From: Fulvia fulva | Lineage: Eukaryota > Ascomycota > Dothideomycetes > Mycosphaerellales > Mycosphaerellaceae | Direction: 5' to 3' | Assembly (NCBI RefSeq): GCF_020509005.1 | Contig: NC_063019.1 | Coordinates: 1,488,001-1,552,000, forward strand | DNA length: 64,000 nt | In this document: positions 37,201 to 48,055 of the stretch, in pieces | How positions within the stretch are numbered: the stretch's first letter is position 1 | Layout: each line of letters begins with the position of its first letter | Made by a program: the position numbers and the translations under genes | Notes under the pieces: generated by a model | The model's input: the letters and a program-made list of their open reading frames with translations, nothing else | What the model was told of the DNA's origin: nothing | The model's database searches: none

Positions 37201-39403
37201 ATAGGTCGATCGTGCTTATACTAGTACGGGCCTTCTACGTCTCTATTCCCTTTAGTATTACTAAGGCCATTCCGTAGCGTACGGTTATGTCTAGTAGCTT
37301 CCCCCCTAGAAACGCGTACGGGGGAGTGAATTCGAGTCCCTACTATAGGTAGTAGAGGTTAAAGTCGCCGAGGAGTACTTACTTCGTGTCTTAGCTTAGG
37401 GTCCGCTCTAGATAGGCGAGGGTTCCTAGTTCCCTACTCGTCCGACCCCGCGGTAGCGGGTTATAAACGTTATAGATCTAGATAGGGCCTTATATCGTAT
37501 CGATCTAGATTAATGTTATGTCTCCTAGATTGCCCTACTACGGTAGTATAACCTTCTACAACTCAAGGTCTATAGTCTTACTTACGTATATATATATCCT
37601 CGGGATGACGCCTCGTTAGCCCGCGATTACGGTGTAGTATCTCCGGTCATTATAAGTAGCTAGGAGTCCTACGTAGGGGTTGATCTATAGTTCCTATACC
37701 GTAATAACGTAGTACCGTAGCGGGTCTAGCTCTTATAGAAAGTGGCGCTAGACCTTGTCCCTACTTTTGTTTACGTTATACTATACGATAGTAATGTCGT
37801 CGTATAGTATTATTCGTTATCTATAAGGTCTATTTCCGTACTAACCTACTATGTCTCCTAAGCCTATATCTCGCTATCCGGCTAGCCCTAGGGCCGCTAG
37901 GGCGCCCTAAAGATTCGTATTTAGCCTAGTTCGTTAGTAGCCCGGTTAAGGTGTCGAGGCCTACCGGGAGGTAGATACGTTTACGGTTAGGTTCCCTTAT
38001 TCGTCTCTTCTACCCTCTTCCTTTTGCTCGGCTCGAAGCCCTTATATACGGTAGGTCCCTCCTACTATCGTTAGGGGTACCTAGCTAGTATAGAGATCCT
38101 TGCTTATCTCGCTCGTTCTTATACTACTATTCTAGCCGGGTATTAGCTTGAATACGCTAGGTACCTTCTGCCGTAGTATACGTACCTACTCTCCTTTTTT
38201 AGGCATTCCCTTCCCTAGTATAGGCCTACGTAGTAAGGACACCTTAGGGTCTTCTCCCCGTATTTTAGGGCTATATGACCGTACTATTAGCATTAGAAGC
38301 ATTGTAGTACCCTATAGCTACCTCAATAGATCTCCGTGTCTATTCTCTCGTAGTTCTAGAATAGCCTATTATCTAGTATCTAGTTCGCTTATTCCGCTGT
38401 CTCTACCTAAATAATAAGCGATAAATACGTCTTTTCTCGGTCTACTGTCTTATATAGCTATGCCGCCTTCGTTAGTCGTACTCCTAGGGAGGTGTTCTAG
38501 TTCTATACTTAGAGGTAGGGAAGGTCTTCGACCTTAAATGTCCTAGGGACCCCGTAGGCGATGACGGTATACTATTAGTAGGAGACTCGTACCGACTTCG
38601 CGACTTTAGTAGTCTACTCCTTATAGGTCTCTAGTTTTCGTCTATTAGACTCTTATACGGTAAAGAGTCTTACTACGCCTATTGCCTCTACCCTCGCCCT
38701 AACTACCTCCTTTTGGCCGATTCTATCGACAATCTCCTTACTTATTAGGGCTACGATTTCTTGTTTCTCCGCCGGATTAGTAATGTATAGGCGTACCGCC
38801 TTACTTACCTTCGGAGGGGGTTGATTCTTACCTACTACTACTATTGCCTATATAGTTAGTTTCTAGGCTGCCTTCTATATTACTTATTAGATTGTCTTCG
38901 GGATTTGGTATAATAGCGCTTTTAGCGCTCCTAGTAGCTATGCTATAGTGTTCTTATATACCCGGGCTAGGTGTTCGTTATCCCCTAGTAAGTTCTCCGC
39001 CTCCGTATATAGGGTCGTCTACGCTATATTGTTTGTCGTTAGCCTCTACTTTCTATATAGTAGGCCTTAGCTTGTGTCCTAGGTTTTTTCTTAGTTTGTT
39101 CCCCGGTTTAACTCTTAGTACAGAATGTTCGTAAGGCTATAGCTCTCGTTAGTTACTATCCTTCGCTATTGTTCGGGGTCGCGCTTCCTAATTAGGCAGT
39201 TGTCCTCCGTAACTCCGCAATTCTAGGGTCTGCCTTTAGGGGAAAGGGACCTCGGTTTTAGGGTTTTTTGTATTACGATTACGCCGCCGCTAGCGTAGGC
39301 GGGTCGCTACTACTTAAGTAGATTGCCCGTCTTAATAAGGGCTTTCGATTAAGAGTTCTAGTATATAGATCAATATATATATATAGACTTCTCTAAGGCA
39401 GGT
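34271..39403 (-). mobile_element. LINE-2: minus-strand LINE, 5.1 kb, heavily RIPed
   Basis: Flanked by ctatacggctatatag (34,255-34,270 and 39,404-39,419). The left end holds the reversed tail (atagatat). Read right to left: ORF1 region (about 39,250-37,950), endonuclease with G-D-F-N at about 37,350, and reverse transcriptase with G-F-V-D-D-I-N-I-L at about 35,740, so the order matches LINE-1. The catalytic Asp pair is intact at this site although the frames contain many TAG/TAA stops. The right side (39,240-39,403) may be the untruncated 5' end or a mild truncation. Open stretches on the plus strand (35,062-35,364; 38,148-38,414) are antisense and not genes. Confidence 0.9.
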
Positions 39404-39419
39404 CTATACGGCTATATAG

Positions 39420-41775
39420 CTATAGACTTAGTAGAATTCACTATCGCCTATAACGGTAATAGGTACCTCGTCTACTTCTACGATCTAGATACCTATAGAC
39501 ACTTCTAGTTTAATATTAAGAATAGGGCTTAGTAATTGGTATTAGCTTACTTTAATAGCCTACTAAGCTTTATTAACTTTATCAGTCGTAGGTTCGTATA
39601 CTTCTATAGCGATAATAAGCCCGCTATTAGGAAGGTGTTTCGCTTAGTTATTAATAATAACAAGATTGAATAGTACGTAATCGTAGAATACGCGCCTACG
39701 TAGGACCTAGTAGAAAGAGCTAGAGCTCTAATCATCACTATAAGTAGAACTATTCGTATCTACGTACAATTGCCGGAAAAGCTTTAGCTAGAATATACTA
39801 TAGTAGCGGTATATATCCTCTAGCGATCCCCTATCTAGTTAAAGGGCTAGAAGACCCTATTCGAATTAGTAATAGGACAAATTCCGAATGTAGGTTATAT
39901 AGTAGTATATAGCTCCCTTATATACGTGTTTGTCTATAGACTAGATCAGCCTAGTAAGAGCGAGAAACTCTAAGAGAGAGCGCTTATAGGCTACCTTATA
40001 GGATACGACTCTACTAACATCTACCGCGTATAGGACCTATTAAAAGATAGGGTTATACGAGTTAAGGACGTCCTCTTCGATAAGACTACGTTCTATAACC
40101 TATTACGCCTAATAGTAGGGTATACGACCCCTATCGAGAACATCGTAATAGCGGAACCGGCTAAAGAGCCTAAATAATACTACGACCTATATATCGCTTA
40201 TTACGAGTAAGATATAGTATAGGCCGAGGGGGTAGAAGAATAGGCTTAGTAGCCGTATACTTAATAACCTCGAGACGCCTACTAAAAGCGCCTTAGGTAA
40301 GAACTATACTAGCCGTAATACCGCGAGTTAGTAATATATAACTAAAAGGACCGGCAAATTGAGTACGTAATAGATCACGTAACTTAAGACAATATATAGT
40401 AGTTAGTATATAACACTACTAACTACTACGACACCCTATAGTAGTAGATAATAGATGCCCTTACCGTAGAAGACCGTAAGGAGATTATAGGTAATACGGA
40501 CCCTAATCGCGAGCTATATCTATTTATATTTATACTACTAGAAGACGCGTTAATAAATAACGCGTCTAATATACTACTCTTCCCCCTAGAGCTAGAGCTC
40601 TATATACTAGAGGAGTCTAACTATATAGTTATAGAGAATAGAAAGCGCCTATAAACGGCCTACTTCTACTATATACTATACTAGATTATAGTCGCTAATA
40701 TAATTATTGGCTAGATGTCCGGTATACGACCTAGAATACGCGCCTATCGCGATAAGAGCGATCGAAGCCCTATACGAAGAGGTAACAGCCCTCTAAGGCG
40801 TGTTAATACTACTACCTCTATATACCGTAATAACCTTCCGCCCGAACCTTCTAACTACCGAGCCGCTATAAAACACCGCTTCTCCTAATAGTAGATCGAA
40901 GCTATAGCTAAGGAGTTTGCTAAAGCCCTAGTAATAGGTACATTTAGATAGGCAATAAAGGAAGAGAAGGGTTAGGATACTTAGTAAGAGGAGGGACTTT
41001 AGCTACTACTACCGCTAAAGTAGGTATATAAATATAAACTAGATAAGCACAGTATACTAAAGAGCTTTAAGGCTAGGCTATACGTAAGAGGCGATTTGTA
41101 AGGAACATACTTAGATATATACGCCGCTATACTACTAGTAAGTATGTTCCGCCTCTACTATACTATAGCCGCGAGCTTCGACCTAGAAGCTAAACAATTC
41201 GATATTATTAACGCCTTCCTAAACTCGGACCTCCTATATACTATATATCTATAACCACCTCCTAGAATTGATAGGCTATCCTATAGACACGCCCTTAAGC
41301 TAGTTAAGGCCCTCTACGGTCTAAAGGAGTCCCCTTTATTATAGTATAACTCCCTAACTAAGACGCTAGCCTCCCTTAGACTAGTACCCCTGTCGGACTC
41401 CGAATATATCTACTATAATAACAAGGTTATGTTCTTCTTTTACGTTAACGACCTAGTTATACTCTACTACCGTAAGTATAAGGCCTATACTACTAATATT
41501 AAGTAGCGGCTACTTACTAAGTACGAGATATATAAGCTCGGTAACCTCTCCTAGTTCCTAGGAATCAAGGTTACGCGCGATAGAAACAAGCGCTTACTAT
41601 AGCTCTCTTAAGAAGACTATATTAAGAAGCTAGCCGCCAAATTTAGTATATCTATAAATATACGCAAAACGACAGTACTAGTAGATTAACACCTTAATTA
41701 GACCGTTCTAGAGGGTCATTAACCCACCTCTATTGCTATCCTTACGTACTAATAACGTATAGGATCCCTTAACTT
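39420..41775 (+). pseudogene. Copia integrase and reverse transcriptase segment
   Basis: Integrase core begins at about 39,420 (Y-I-A-I-D-L-V-E-F) with the second catalytic Asp in Y-S-D-N at about 39,609. Downstream, reverse transcriptase spans about 40,850-41,690. Its catalytic motif at about 41,440-41,460 reads F-Y-V-N-D-L-V-I-L: the first Asp of the usual YVDD has become Asn by GAC to AAC in TpG context. The G-S-L-N-F-A-A block (41,762-41,783) marks the passage to RNase H and is cut by LINE-3. RIP stops abound. Confidence 0.85.
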
Positions 41776-41787
41776 CGCCGCTATATA

Positions 41788-44547
41788 GATAGATAGATAG
41801 ATTATTCATTCGCCTATTTTAGTACACTATAGCCTATATAGGTCTCTCGCTATTTAGGTCTATTTATATAGGTAGGAAACCCGATTAACGGATAAAAACC
41901 TCCTCGTCTTTGCCCTTCTCGTTCTTTCCTATCTTGTCCTTTCGTTCTCCTTCCTTTAGGGTACGCTAGTGTCATAGTTGTTACCCTATAACTACCTTGC
42001 CCGTAACCCTAGTAATGTCCTCCTCTCGATTCCCTTTCTCCCTTCTATTTCCCCGGCTCTTCTCTCTCTCTCCCTCCTCTCTATCTACCTTTCCGTTTCT
42101 ACTACTAGGGAGAATTGCTCTAGGTAGTCCTCGTTAAGGATCTATCTTATTACTCTCCTTATATCTTGTCTATTCTAGATAATGGCCTAGTATTGCCTAT
42201 CTCTTGCCTTCGCCCTCTACTAGCTTCTCTCTTTTACCTACTTAGTATAGTTTAGTACTATGTACTCCGGGTTTTAGGATAGGTAGCTATAGGGGCAACG
42301 TTTAGAATCGTATCCTAGGACTCTTCTTTAGTACAAGTATACTCTTAGCCTAATATACTTAGAGCGAATCTAGATAGCTATGCTTACTTCCGCCCTCTTT
42401 AGGTCTTTGTAGATAAGGTAGTTATACCTCCCGAAGGTCCTAGCCGCTAGTAGGGCTCCTAGTCTTACCGGTTTTTGGTTCTAACGCGTTTCCTATAGGT
42501 GACCTACGATCCTTTCTACTTAGCTTTACTTCTTTTTCCCTTTGTCCCCTATATTAGCTTACTCCCTTAGAGCTTCTCTCTATTTAAGGGCTAGTAGGAT
42601 TTCCTATAATGTTTTTAGGTCTACTTCCTTCTATAGGATTATATATAGCCGGTTAGGTCTTCTCCTCCTCTCCTACTAGGTTCTTATCCTTTAAGTAGCT
42701 ACTTAGATAGTTCCCTAGGCTAGGTATACTGATGTCTTCTCTACGTATTAACACCTTATACCCTAGAGGTACTCCCTAATAGGGGCTGTACCTAATTCCA
42801 TTTCTATTATCCTATAAGGGGTTGACTTGTATGCCCCTAGTACTCTCTTTAGGTAAGCTACCTACGCTCTGTTAAGGGGGTCCTTAATTCTCTTCGGGAT
42901 ATGTTTTTCCGCTACCTAAATTGCTGCTCTATATATCATTACGGGCTTGATAATAGCCTTATATATAGTCTAGGCCTTTATAAAGGTCGCCCCCTAGGTT
43001 GACGTAGTAAGTCTCTTAATTAATTGTCTATTAGTGTCCGCTCTTGCTTACGCCTTCTTTACTTATAGTCCCTAGCTAAGTTTCGGGTCTAGCTATATCC
43101 TAAGCACTCTAAGTTCCCTTATAGGATAGGTCTCGAACCCCTAGATTTTTACTAGTACTACTAAGTTGTGTTTTGTCTTTACCTTACTAAAATAGATAAG
43201 TTAGTACTTGTCCGGTACGAATTTTGCCCTATACTCTCTTACCTACTTTTCGTATTGTCTATATCTCTTCTCTAGGAGTACGTAGTTTTCCTCTATAGAC
43301 CCCGACTACGCTAGGATATTTGTGTTATCTACAAACCCCGATACTAAGGTGTTTACTATTTCTAGGAGTAGGGTCAGGTCGGCTATAAAGAGGAGGAACA
43401 GAATTGGGGAGAGTATAGAGCCCTATAGGATGCCCGTGTTCGTAATTAGGGTCTACGGGGCTTTAAAGGACCCTAGGAGGATCTAGGTTGTTCTGTCCTT
43501 AAGGAATGACTATATAAAGTATACTATCTAGGCTAGGATACTTTTTATTCTAAGGATATATAGGAGCCTTACGTAGGACACGTTGTCGAAAGCCCCTAAT
43601 ATGTCTAGTAAAAGTAGTAAGGTAACCTTGTTATTACCGTAGTACTAGATATATCTAATTTGCTCTATACTCAGTTCGACTACTATAAGGGTAGATCTCT
43701 TTTATCTCCCCCCTATTTACGTTACCGGGAGGAGGTTATATTCTTCTACTATTCCGGTAAGCCTTATAGCTACGACCTTCTCTAGGAGCTTCCCTAGTAT
43801 ATTTAGTAACGTAATTGGTCTATATAACTTCAACTTAGTATAGTCTTCCTTTTAGGGTTTCCTTAGGACGTAAGTTAGTAATTGCCTAAAGGCCTTTAGG
43901 TAATACCCCTACTTTATATACTAGGTAAAGATTAGCGTAAGCACTAGAGTAATAAGGCTGCTACTAGCTTTTAGGTAATAGTTAGGGATCTTGTCTAGGC
44001 CTAGGGCTTTGTTACCCTTTAGTTTCTTAATAATGTTTCCGATCTCTATAGTAGACACTTACTAGTTAGCCTCCCTTAGCGGAGGAATATATGTTCCTAG
44101 GATATTGCTTAGGTCTACCTCTACCTAAGTCCCGAAGAAGTAGTCTACGAATGCTTTCGCTTTCCCTATCGGAGTAGTTTGCGTTTTCCCGTCTTAGTCC
44201 TATATTAAGGGAAACTAGGGCGGGGAGTTTCGTTCCTCGTCTAGTTTCCTAGCCTATTCTACTAGTCTCTAGATTTGTTCCGGGTGTTCTATGATCATCC
44301 CTATAGTTAACCTCTACTCCTACGTCTTGTCTCTTCTAATCTACGCCTTCTTTGCTTTATACGCGTTGTTATAGGCTTCCTAGTTTACTTAGGTACGTCG
44401 TTACTCCTATCTCCTTCTTACTCTCCTTACCTCCTTAACTTTGGCTATGTACTCTAGTGTCTAGTATAGCTTCTAGTATAGCGACTATCTCTTCTTAGGT
44501 ATATAGGCCTAGGCTACCCTTTATATAGCTTCTATTAGCTACTCTAC
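41788..44547 (-). mobile_element. LINE-3: 5'-truncated minus-strand LINE, 2.8 kb, RIPed
   Basis: Flanked by cgccgctatata (41,776-41,787; 44,548-44,559). The left end shows the reversed tail (gatagatagatag). It contains the reverse transcriptase with G-F-V-D-N-T-N-I-L at about 43,315-43,345 (second Asp turned to Asn) and part of the upstream linker. The endonuclease and ORF1 are absent, which is a 5' truncation. It interrupts the copia frame, which continues in register on both sides. Confidence 0.9.
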
Positions 44548-44559
44548 CGCCGCTATATA

Positions 44560-45260
44560 TACGCGGCCTAATATCGCCTTTTCCTTATCTATACTATTGT
44601 AGTATCTAACTAAGCTAACTAAGACATACCTTAAGCTTATAGATTAGTGCTTACGCTATCTCCTAGAGACTAAGAACCTCTACCTTATATATAGCGCTAG
44701 TAAACACATCACTAGCCTTTATAGCTAACTAGAGCACCTCGGTAGTAACTACGAGTTCTTTAGAGTATCGGACGCGTCCTACGGCATAAATAATAATAGG
44801 ACTAGCTTAAATAGCTAGGTCTTTATACTGTTCGGTAGACTAGTAGATTATAAGGCATCTAAACAAATCACTATTACTAAGTCCTTAATAGAGGCTAAGC
44901 TACTCGGGCTTTCGTAAGCCGCCTTAGAGCTTATATAGTAGGAACGAGTCTTCGCTAAGATATACCTTTAGTTTAATTAGCGTACCTACTTATACTACGA
45001 TAATACGTAGACTATCCGCCTTATTAACTAATAAGGGCAAAAGCTTAATACGAAGCTACGCTACGTTAATATCTACTACTACTAGCTCCGATAGCGAGAC
45101 TAGCGCGGAGACATTAAGATTAAGTATCTTAGTACTAACGACATACCTATAGACAGGCTAACTAAGCTACTTCTACTATAGAAGTATAAGCACTTCGTTA
45201 AGCTATTTAATATAGCTAAGGAAGGTATAGACCTACGTACCTTAGTGCCCTCTATAGCCG
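44560..45260 (+). pseudogene. Copia RNase H segment
   Basis: It resumes directly after LINE-3 with T-R-P-N-I-A-F, the classic copia block before RNase H. A D-A-S-Y-G block at about 44,768 and an S-K/T-S..E-A-K-L-L-G-L block near 44,880-44,920 correspond to the first catalytic Asp and the Glu motif of copia RNase H. Reading decays by about 45,250. A 440-bp stretch of unknown content separates it from the polypurine tract. Confidence 0.8.
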
Positions 45261-45690
45261 TATTAGGAGGTAACGGGCTAATAGACGCCTAAGAAGCCCG
45301 TAGTAGCGGCCTTACCTTATCTCGAAACGAACACCGAACGGCTTTATCTTTACGGACACCTCTCTAGAAGCGCTAGTAGGCGTAAAACACGGCTACTAGT
45401 AGCTACTAATACTATAGACAATAACGGAGCTAGGGTAAAGTATCTACTATTTACCGGTACGGCCCTAGTACTATTATTAGAAGATGTTTCTCGGACTCCT
45501 ATTAGCTAATAGCGTAAGGGCGAGAAACACCCCTATTACCTTAGCTTACTTTACTTAAAATAGCTAACTTACCCTTACTATAGTAGTAGTAATACCGAGG
45601 GCGTAACGTTACTACTATAGGTAGGGGGGTGGTTATAATAGGGTGCACGCGATTATATAGAAATCAGCTTATTTACTCTAGCGTACGAGC

Positions 45691-45700
45691 TGAGGGGGTG
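45691..45700 (+). other. Copia polypurine tract
   Basis: The run tgagggggtg immediately precedes the TG of the right LTR, where the plus-strand primer of an LTR element must lie. Confidence 0.8.
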
Positions 45701-45907
45701 TGTCGTAATCCGAGCGTATATATAGGTAATATCCTATTATTAAAACTTAAGGCTACGTACGCTAAGAATTAGGTGACTAATTAGTTACCTATAGCCTCTT
45801 CAAGAGCAACACTTGTCTATTCTAGATAGATATATACAATACATAACCTGCTTTTGAAACACCCTATATAAGCCCGTATAATAACTTCCTATACTACTAA
45901 CGTAATA
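45701..45907 (+). repeat. Copia 3' LTR (207 bp)
   Basis: Begins with the unmutated TGTCGTAATCC and ends cgtaata, followed by ctagc. It retains several CA/TG dinucleotides that are TA in the left LTR. Confidence 0.92.
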
Positions 45908-46310
45908 CTAGCTAATACTATATCCTTCCCTACTTCCTCTATAATAAGGATACCTTCTACTACTTCTTAATCTAAGTATAAAGTACCTTAGTAGAGTACC
46001 TTAGATAGAACTTCTCCTAGAGAACGTTAATAATAACCTCTATAGTAAGATTATTATTAATATATTATTCCTTAATAAATAGCCTATAGGTATTAAAGGG
46101 AGTAGGACGTCGAGGTATAAAGGCTTATTAAAGGTTAAGGCGCTATAAGAGGAGGATTAGAAGGATTATCTTATAGTATTACTAAAGAGATTACCTAATA
46201 GCGTATTAGATAGCGTATTATACTATTAAAAGAACTAGAGAGTGAGAACATATAACAGGAGGTTATAGTAGAGCTAAGAGGGTAAAAGTTATATAGTTAA
46301 AGGCTAAAAA
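45908..46310. other. RIPed unassigned DNA at the repeat/gene boundary
   Basis: About 400 bp of TA-rich, CpA-poor sequence that continues the target DNA of the copia element (joins 25,784). It has no LTR, tail or protein motif that I recognise. Its RIP signature implies that it was itself part of a repeat. From about 46,312 base composition returns to normal within a few tens of bases. Confidence 0.5.
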
Positions 46311-46649
46311 GGACAAAGTTCGAAAAAACCAAGTGCGGCGTAATTACTGCCGTCTCATTGCTGTCTGGGGTTAGAGTTTCGTTTCCCTCGGCCGTTGTGC
46401 GAGACGAACCAATGCCAGCCACTCGATTAGTGTGAGGAGACAGACCTCGATGATCATCGCCGCACTTCAGGTCAGGTGTTTCGACTGTATGTCGTTGATA
46501 TTGCATATACATATATCACGAACACTCATACCGTAGAACTGCCCTCCATTTGACTGGACCGGGAGGACTCGGACGCATAGACCCAGATAGACCTGGAGCG
46601 AATAGCAAGCCGCAGTATCCGTCAAATAACGCCCACAAGGACGACAACC

Positions 46650-47390
46650 ATGGCATCCACAGCACCAGCAAAGAAGCCACCCGTAATCCCAGCTGTCCTC
46701 CTCCTAGGAAGTGCCATAGCATGGCCAATCCTCGAGTACCGCGCATGGCAATACTACGACCTCGGCCTCGGCAACGACTACGACTGGAAGATCGAGTCCC
46801 TCAGTGATCTAGGAGTCGACTACCGTCAAGTCCATCCCCTGAAGCATTACAACATCACCTCATACCGCCACCAGGAAATGAACGCTGCCATCATGCAAGC
46901 CGGAACCGTCTTCGCTCTTGCCCAAATTTACTACCTCATCACCTCAAGGCAGCGAGCGAACCAGCAGACAGCCTTGCTCAGGACGCTTCGCCTTCTGCTG
47001 AGCTTGGTCTACGCTGGTGGGATGTTCCTGTTCGCGTACATCCACGGTGGGCCGAGGGAGAGGTTCTGGGAGATTATTGGGTGGCATTGGACTGGGTTGG
47101 CGATGGCGGGTCTTGCTGGGAACTTGAGCTTGATTTTAGTGTCGATTATGGCTACGACGAATGAGATCGAGAATGATGGGTTGTATCGACTGATTAGCTC
47201 GGCTCTTGGTGGGTTTGGACTGTACAGCTTTTACAGGTTCAATACGCTGGGCGAGTGGGATTTCCAGACGCAGCTGGGGCTGTGGCAGCGGGGCACGATT
47301 TATCCTGTCTTGGCTTGGAATGTGGCGACTGCGTTGTTTACATTTGGAGCGCAGTTTGGCGAGAGCGCTGGGAAGCCGAAGAAGGCGTGA
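46650..47390 (+). CDS. Six-pass membrane protein, DUF998-like
   Basis: 246 residues, single exon, ATG in a good fungal context (caaccATGGc). Predicted membrane segments lie at about 12-30, 76-97, 112-132, 146-167, 178-197 and 217-237. The luminal or external loop after the first segment holds S-L-S-D-L-G (50-55), the hallmark I associate with the DUF998 family. A charged tail (GKPKKA) ends the protein and should face the cytosol. Function of the family is unknown. The gene starts only 340 bp from the RIPed block yet has normal codons and no premature stop, so RIP has not leaked into the coding sequence. Family assignment by motif and topology only. Confidence 0.8.
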   Translation: MASTAPAKKPPVIPAVLLLGSAIAWPILEYRAWQYYDLGLGNDYDWKIESLSDLGVDYRQVHPLKHYNITSYRHQEMNAAIMQAGTVFALAQIYYLITSRQRANQQTALLRTLRLLLSLVYAGGMFLFAYIHGGPRERFWEIIGWHWTGLAMAGLAGNLSLILVSIMATTNEIENDGLYRLISSALGGFGLYSFYRFNTLGEWDFQTQLGLWQRGTIYPVLAWNVATALFTFGAQFGESAGKPKKA

Positions 47391-48055
47391 ACATGAGATC
47401 GATCCTGCGGAGGACGGTTTGCAGCACCATACGACCCCAGAAGTGAGACGCTCAGGCAGGCTAACTCCTCGAAGAAGATGCATCAGCTACGAGACGAATG
47501 AGCAACAAAGTGTACCTAGCCTCAAGTCCAAATCAGAAGCTTATTCCAACAACTGTACCACACTACAACCACTCCACATTCTGCTCCCTCAACCAATTCT
47601 CCAAAGCCTGAGCCCTTAACCGCTCCAACCAAAGTCTCGCAGCCTCCCGATTCTCCTTCCTCACATCCTCCGTATCTCCGACCTCCTATTTTCTCCCCAT
47701 CATCCGTCAGCATCAAAAAGTACTGAAGTTCCTGCTGGTTCGCAGACAGCCATGTTCCACCTTCGTATACAATATCCAGTGGCACCACGTCCATTTCTTA
47801 GATTCGTAACCATCTTGACTCTTTGTCTCAGTTTCACTGTGTGATCGACAATCAGTGCTGTTCACGGGTAGTGCAAACCGACAGGTTGGGTGTCGGATGT
47901 AATGACTCTTTGGATCGCTATACTGTCGCTGTGATGTATCATAGCGCGTCATTTTATCGGCACTTCCTCTCACATATGCTCGCTATGCATGCCGTCTCGA
48001 ATCACTAACCTTCAACCACGTCGAGGAAACCACGTCGAGGACGCTGGAACGTACC
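47391..48055. other. Convergent intergenic region, no gene seen
   Basis: It separates the 3' ends of the DUF998-like gene and the carboxylesterase gene. It contains an imperfect tandem of accacgtcgagg near 48,015-48,040. Open stretches here have no recognisable protein character. Confidence 0.5.

Larger units (their letters stand above)
25785..45907 (+). mobile_element. Ty1/copia element with three nested LINE insertions
   Basis: It is bounded by 207-bp LTRs (25,785-25,991 and 45,701-45,907) and a five-base ctagc duplication (25,780-25,784; 45,908-45,912). After removal of the three LINEs the internal part reads gag, protease-like, GAG-pre-integrase, integrase, reverse transcriptase, RNase H. 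Integrase before reverse transcriptase defines the copia order. The element itself is about 6.2 kb, normal for the family. It is heavily RIPed. The primer site matches the anticodon loop of initiator tRNA, not a tRNA 3' end. Confidence 0.93.

Noticed and set aside
35062..38414. Plus-strand frames of 88-100 codons
   Set aside because: They run against the coding strand of LINE-2 and have no protein character.
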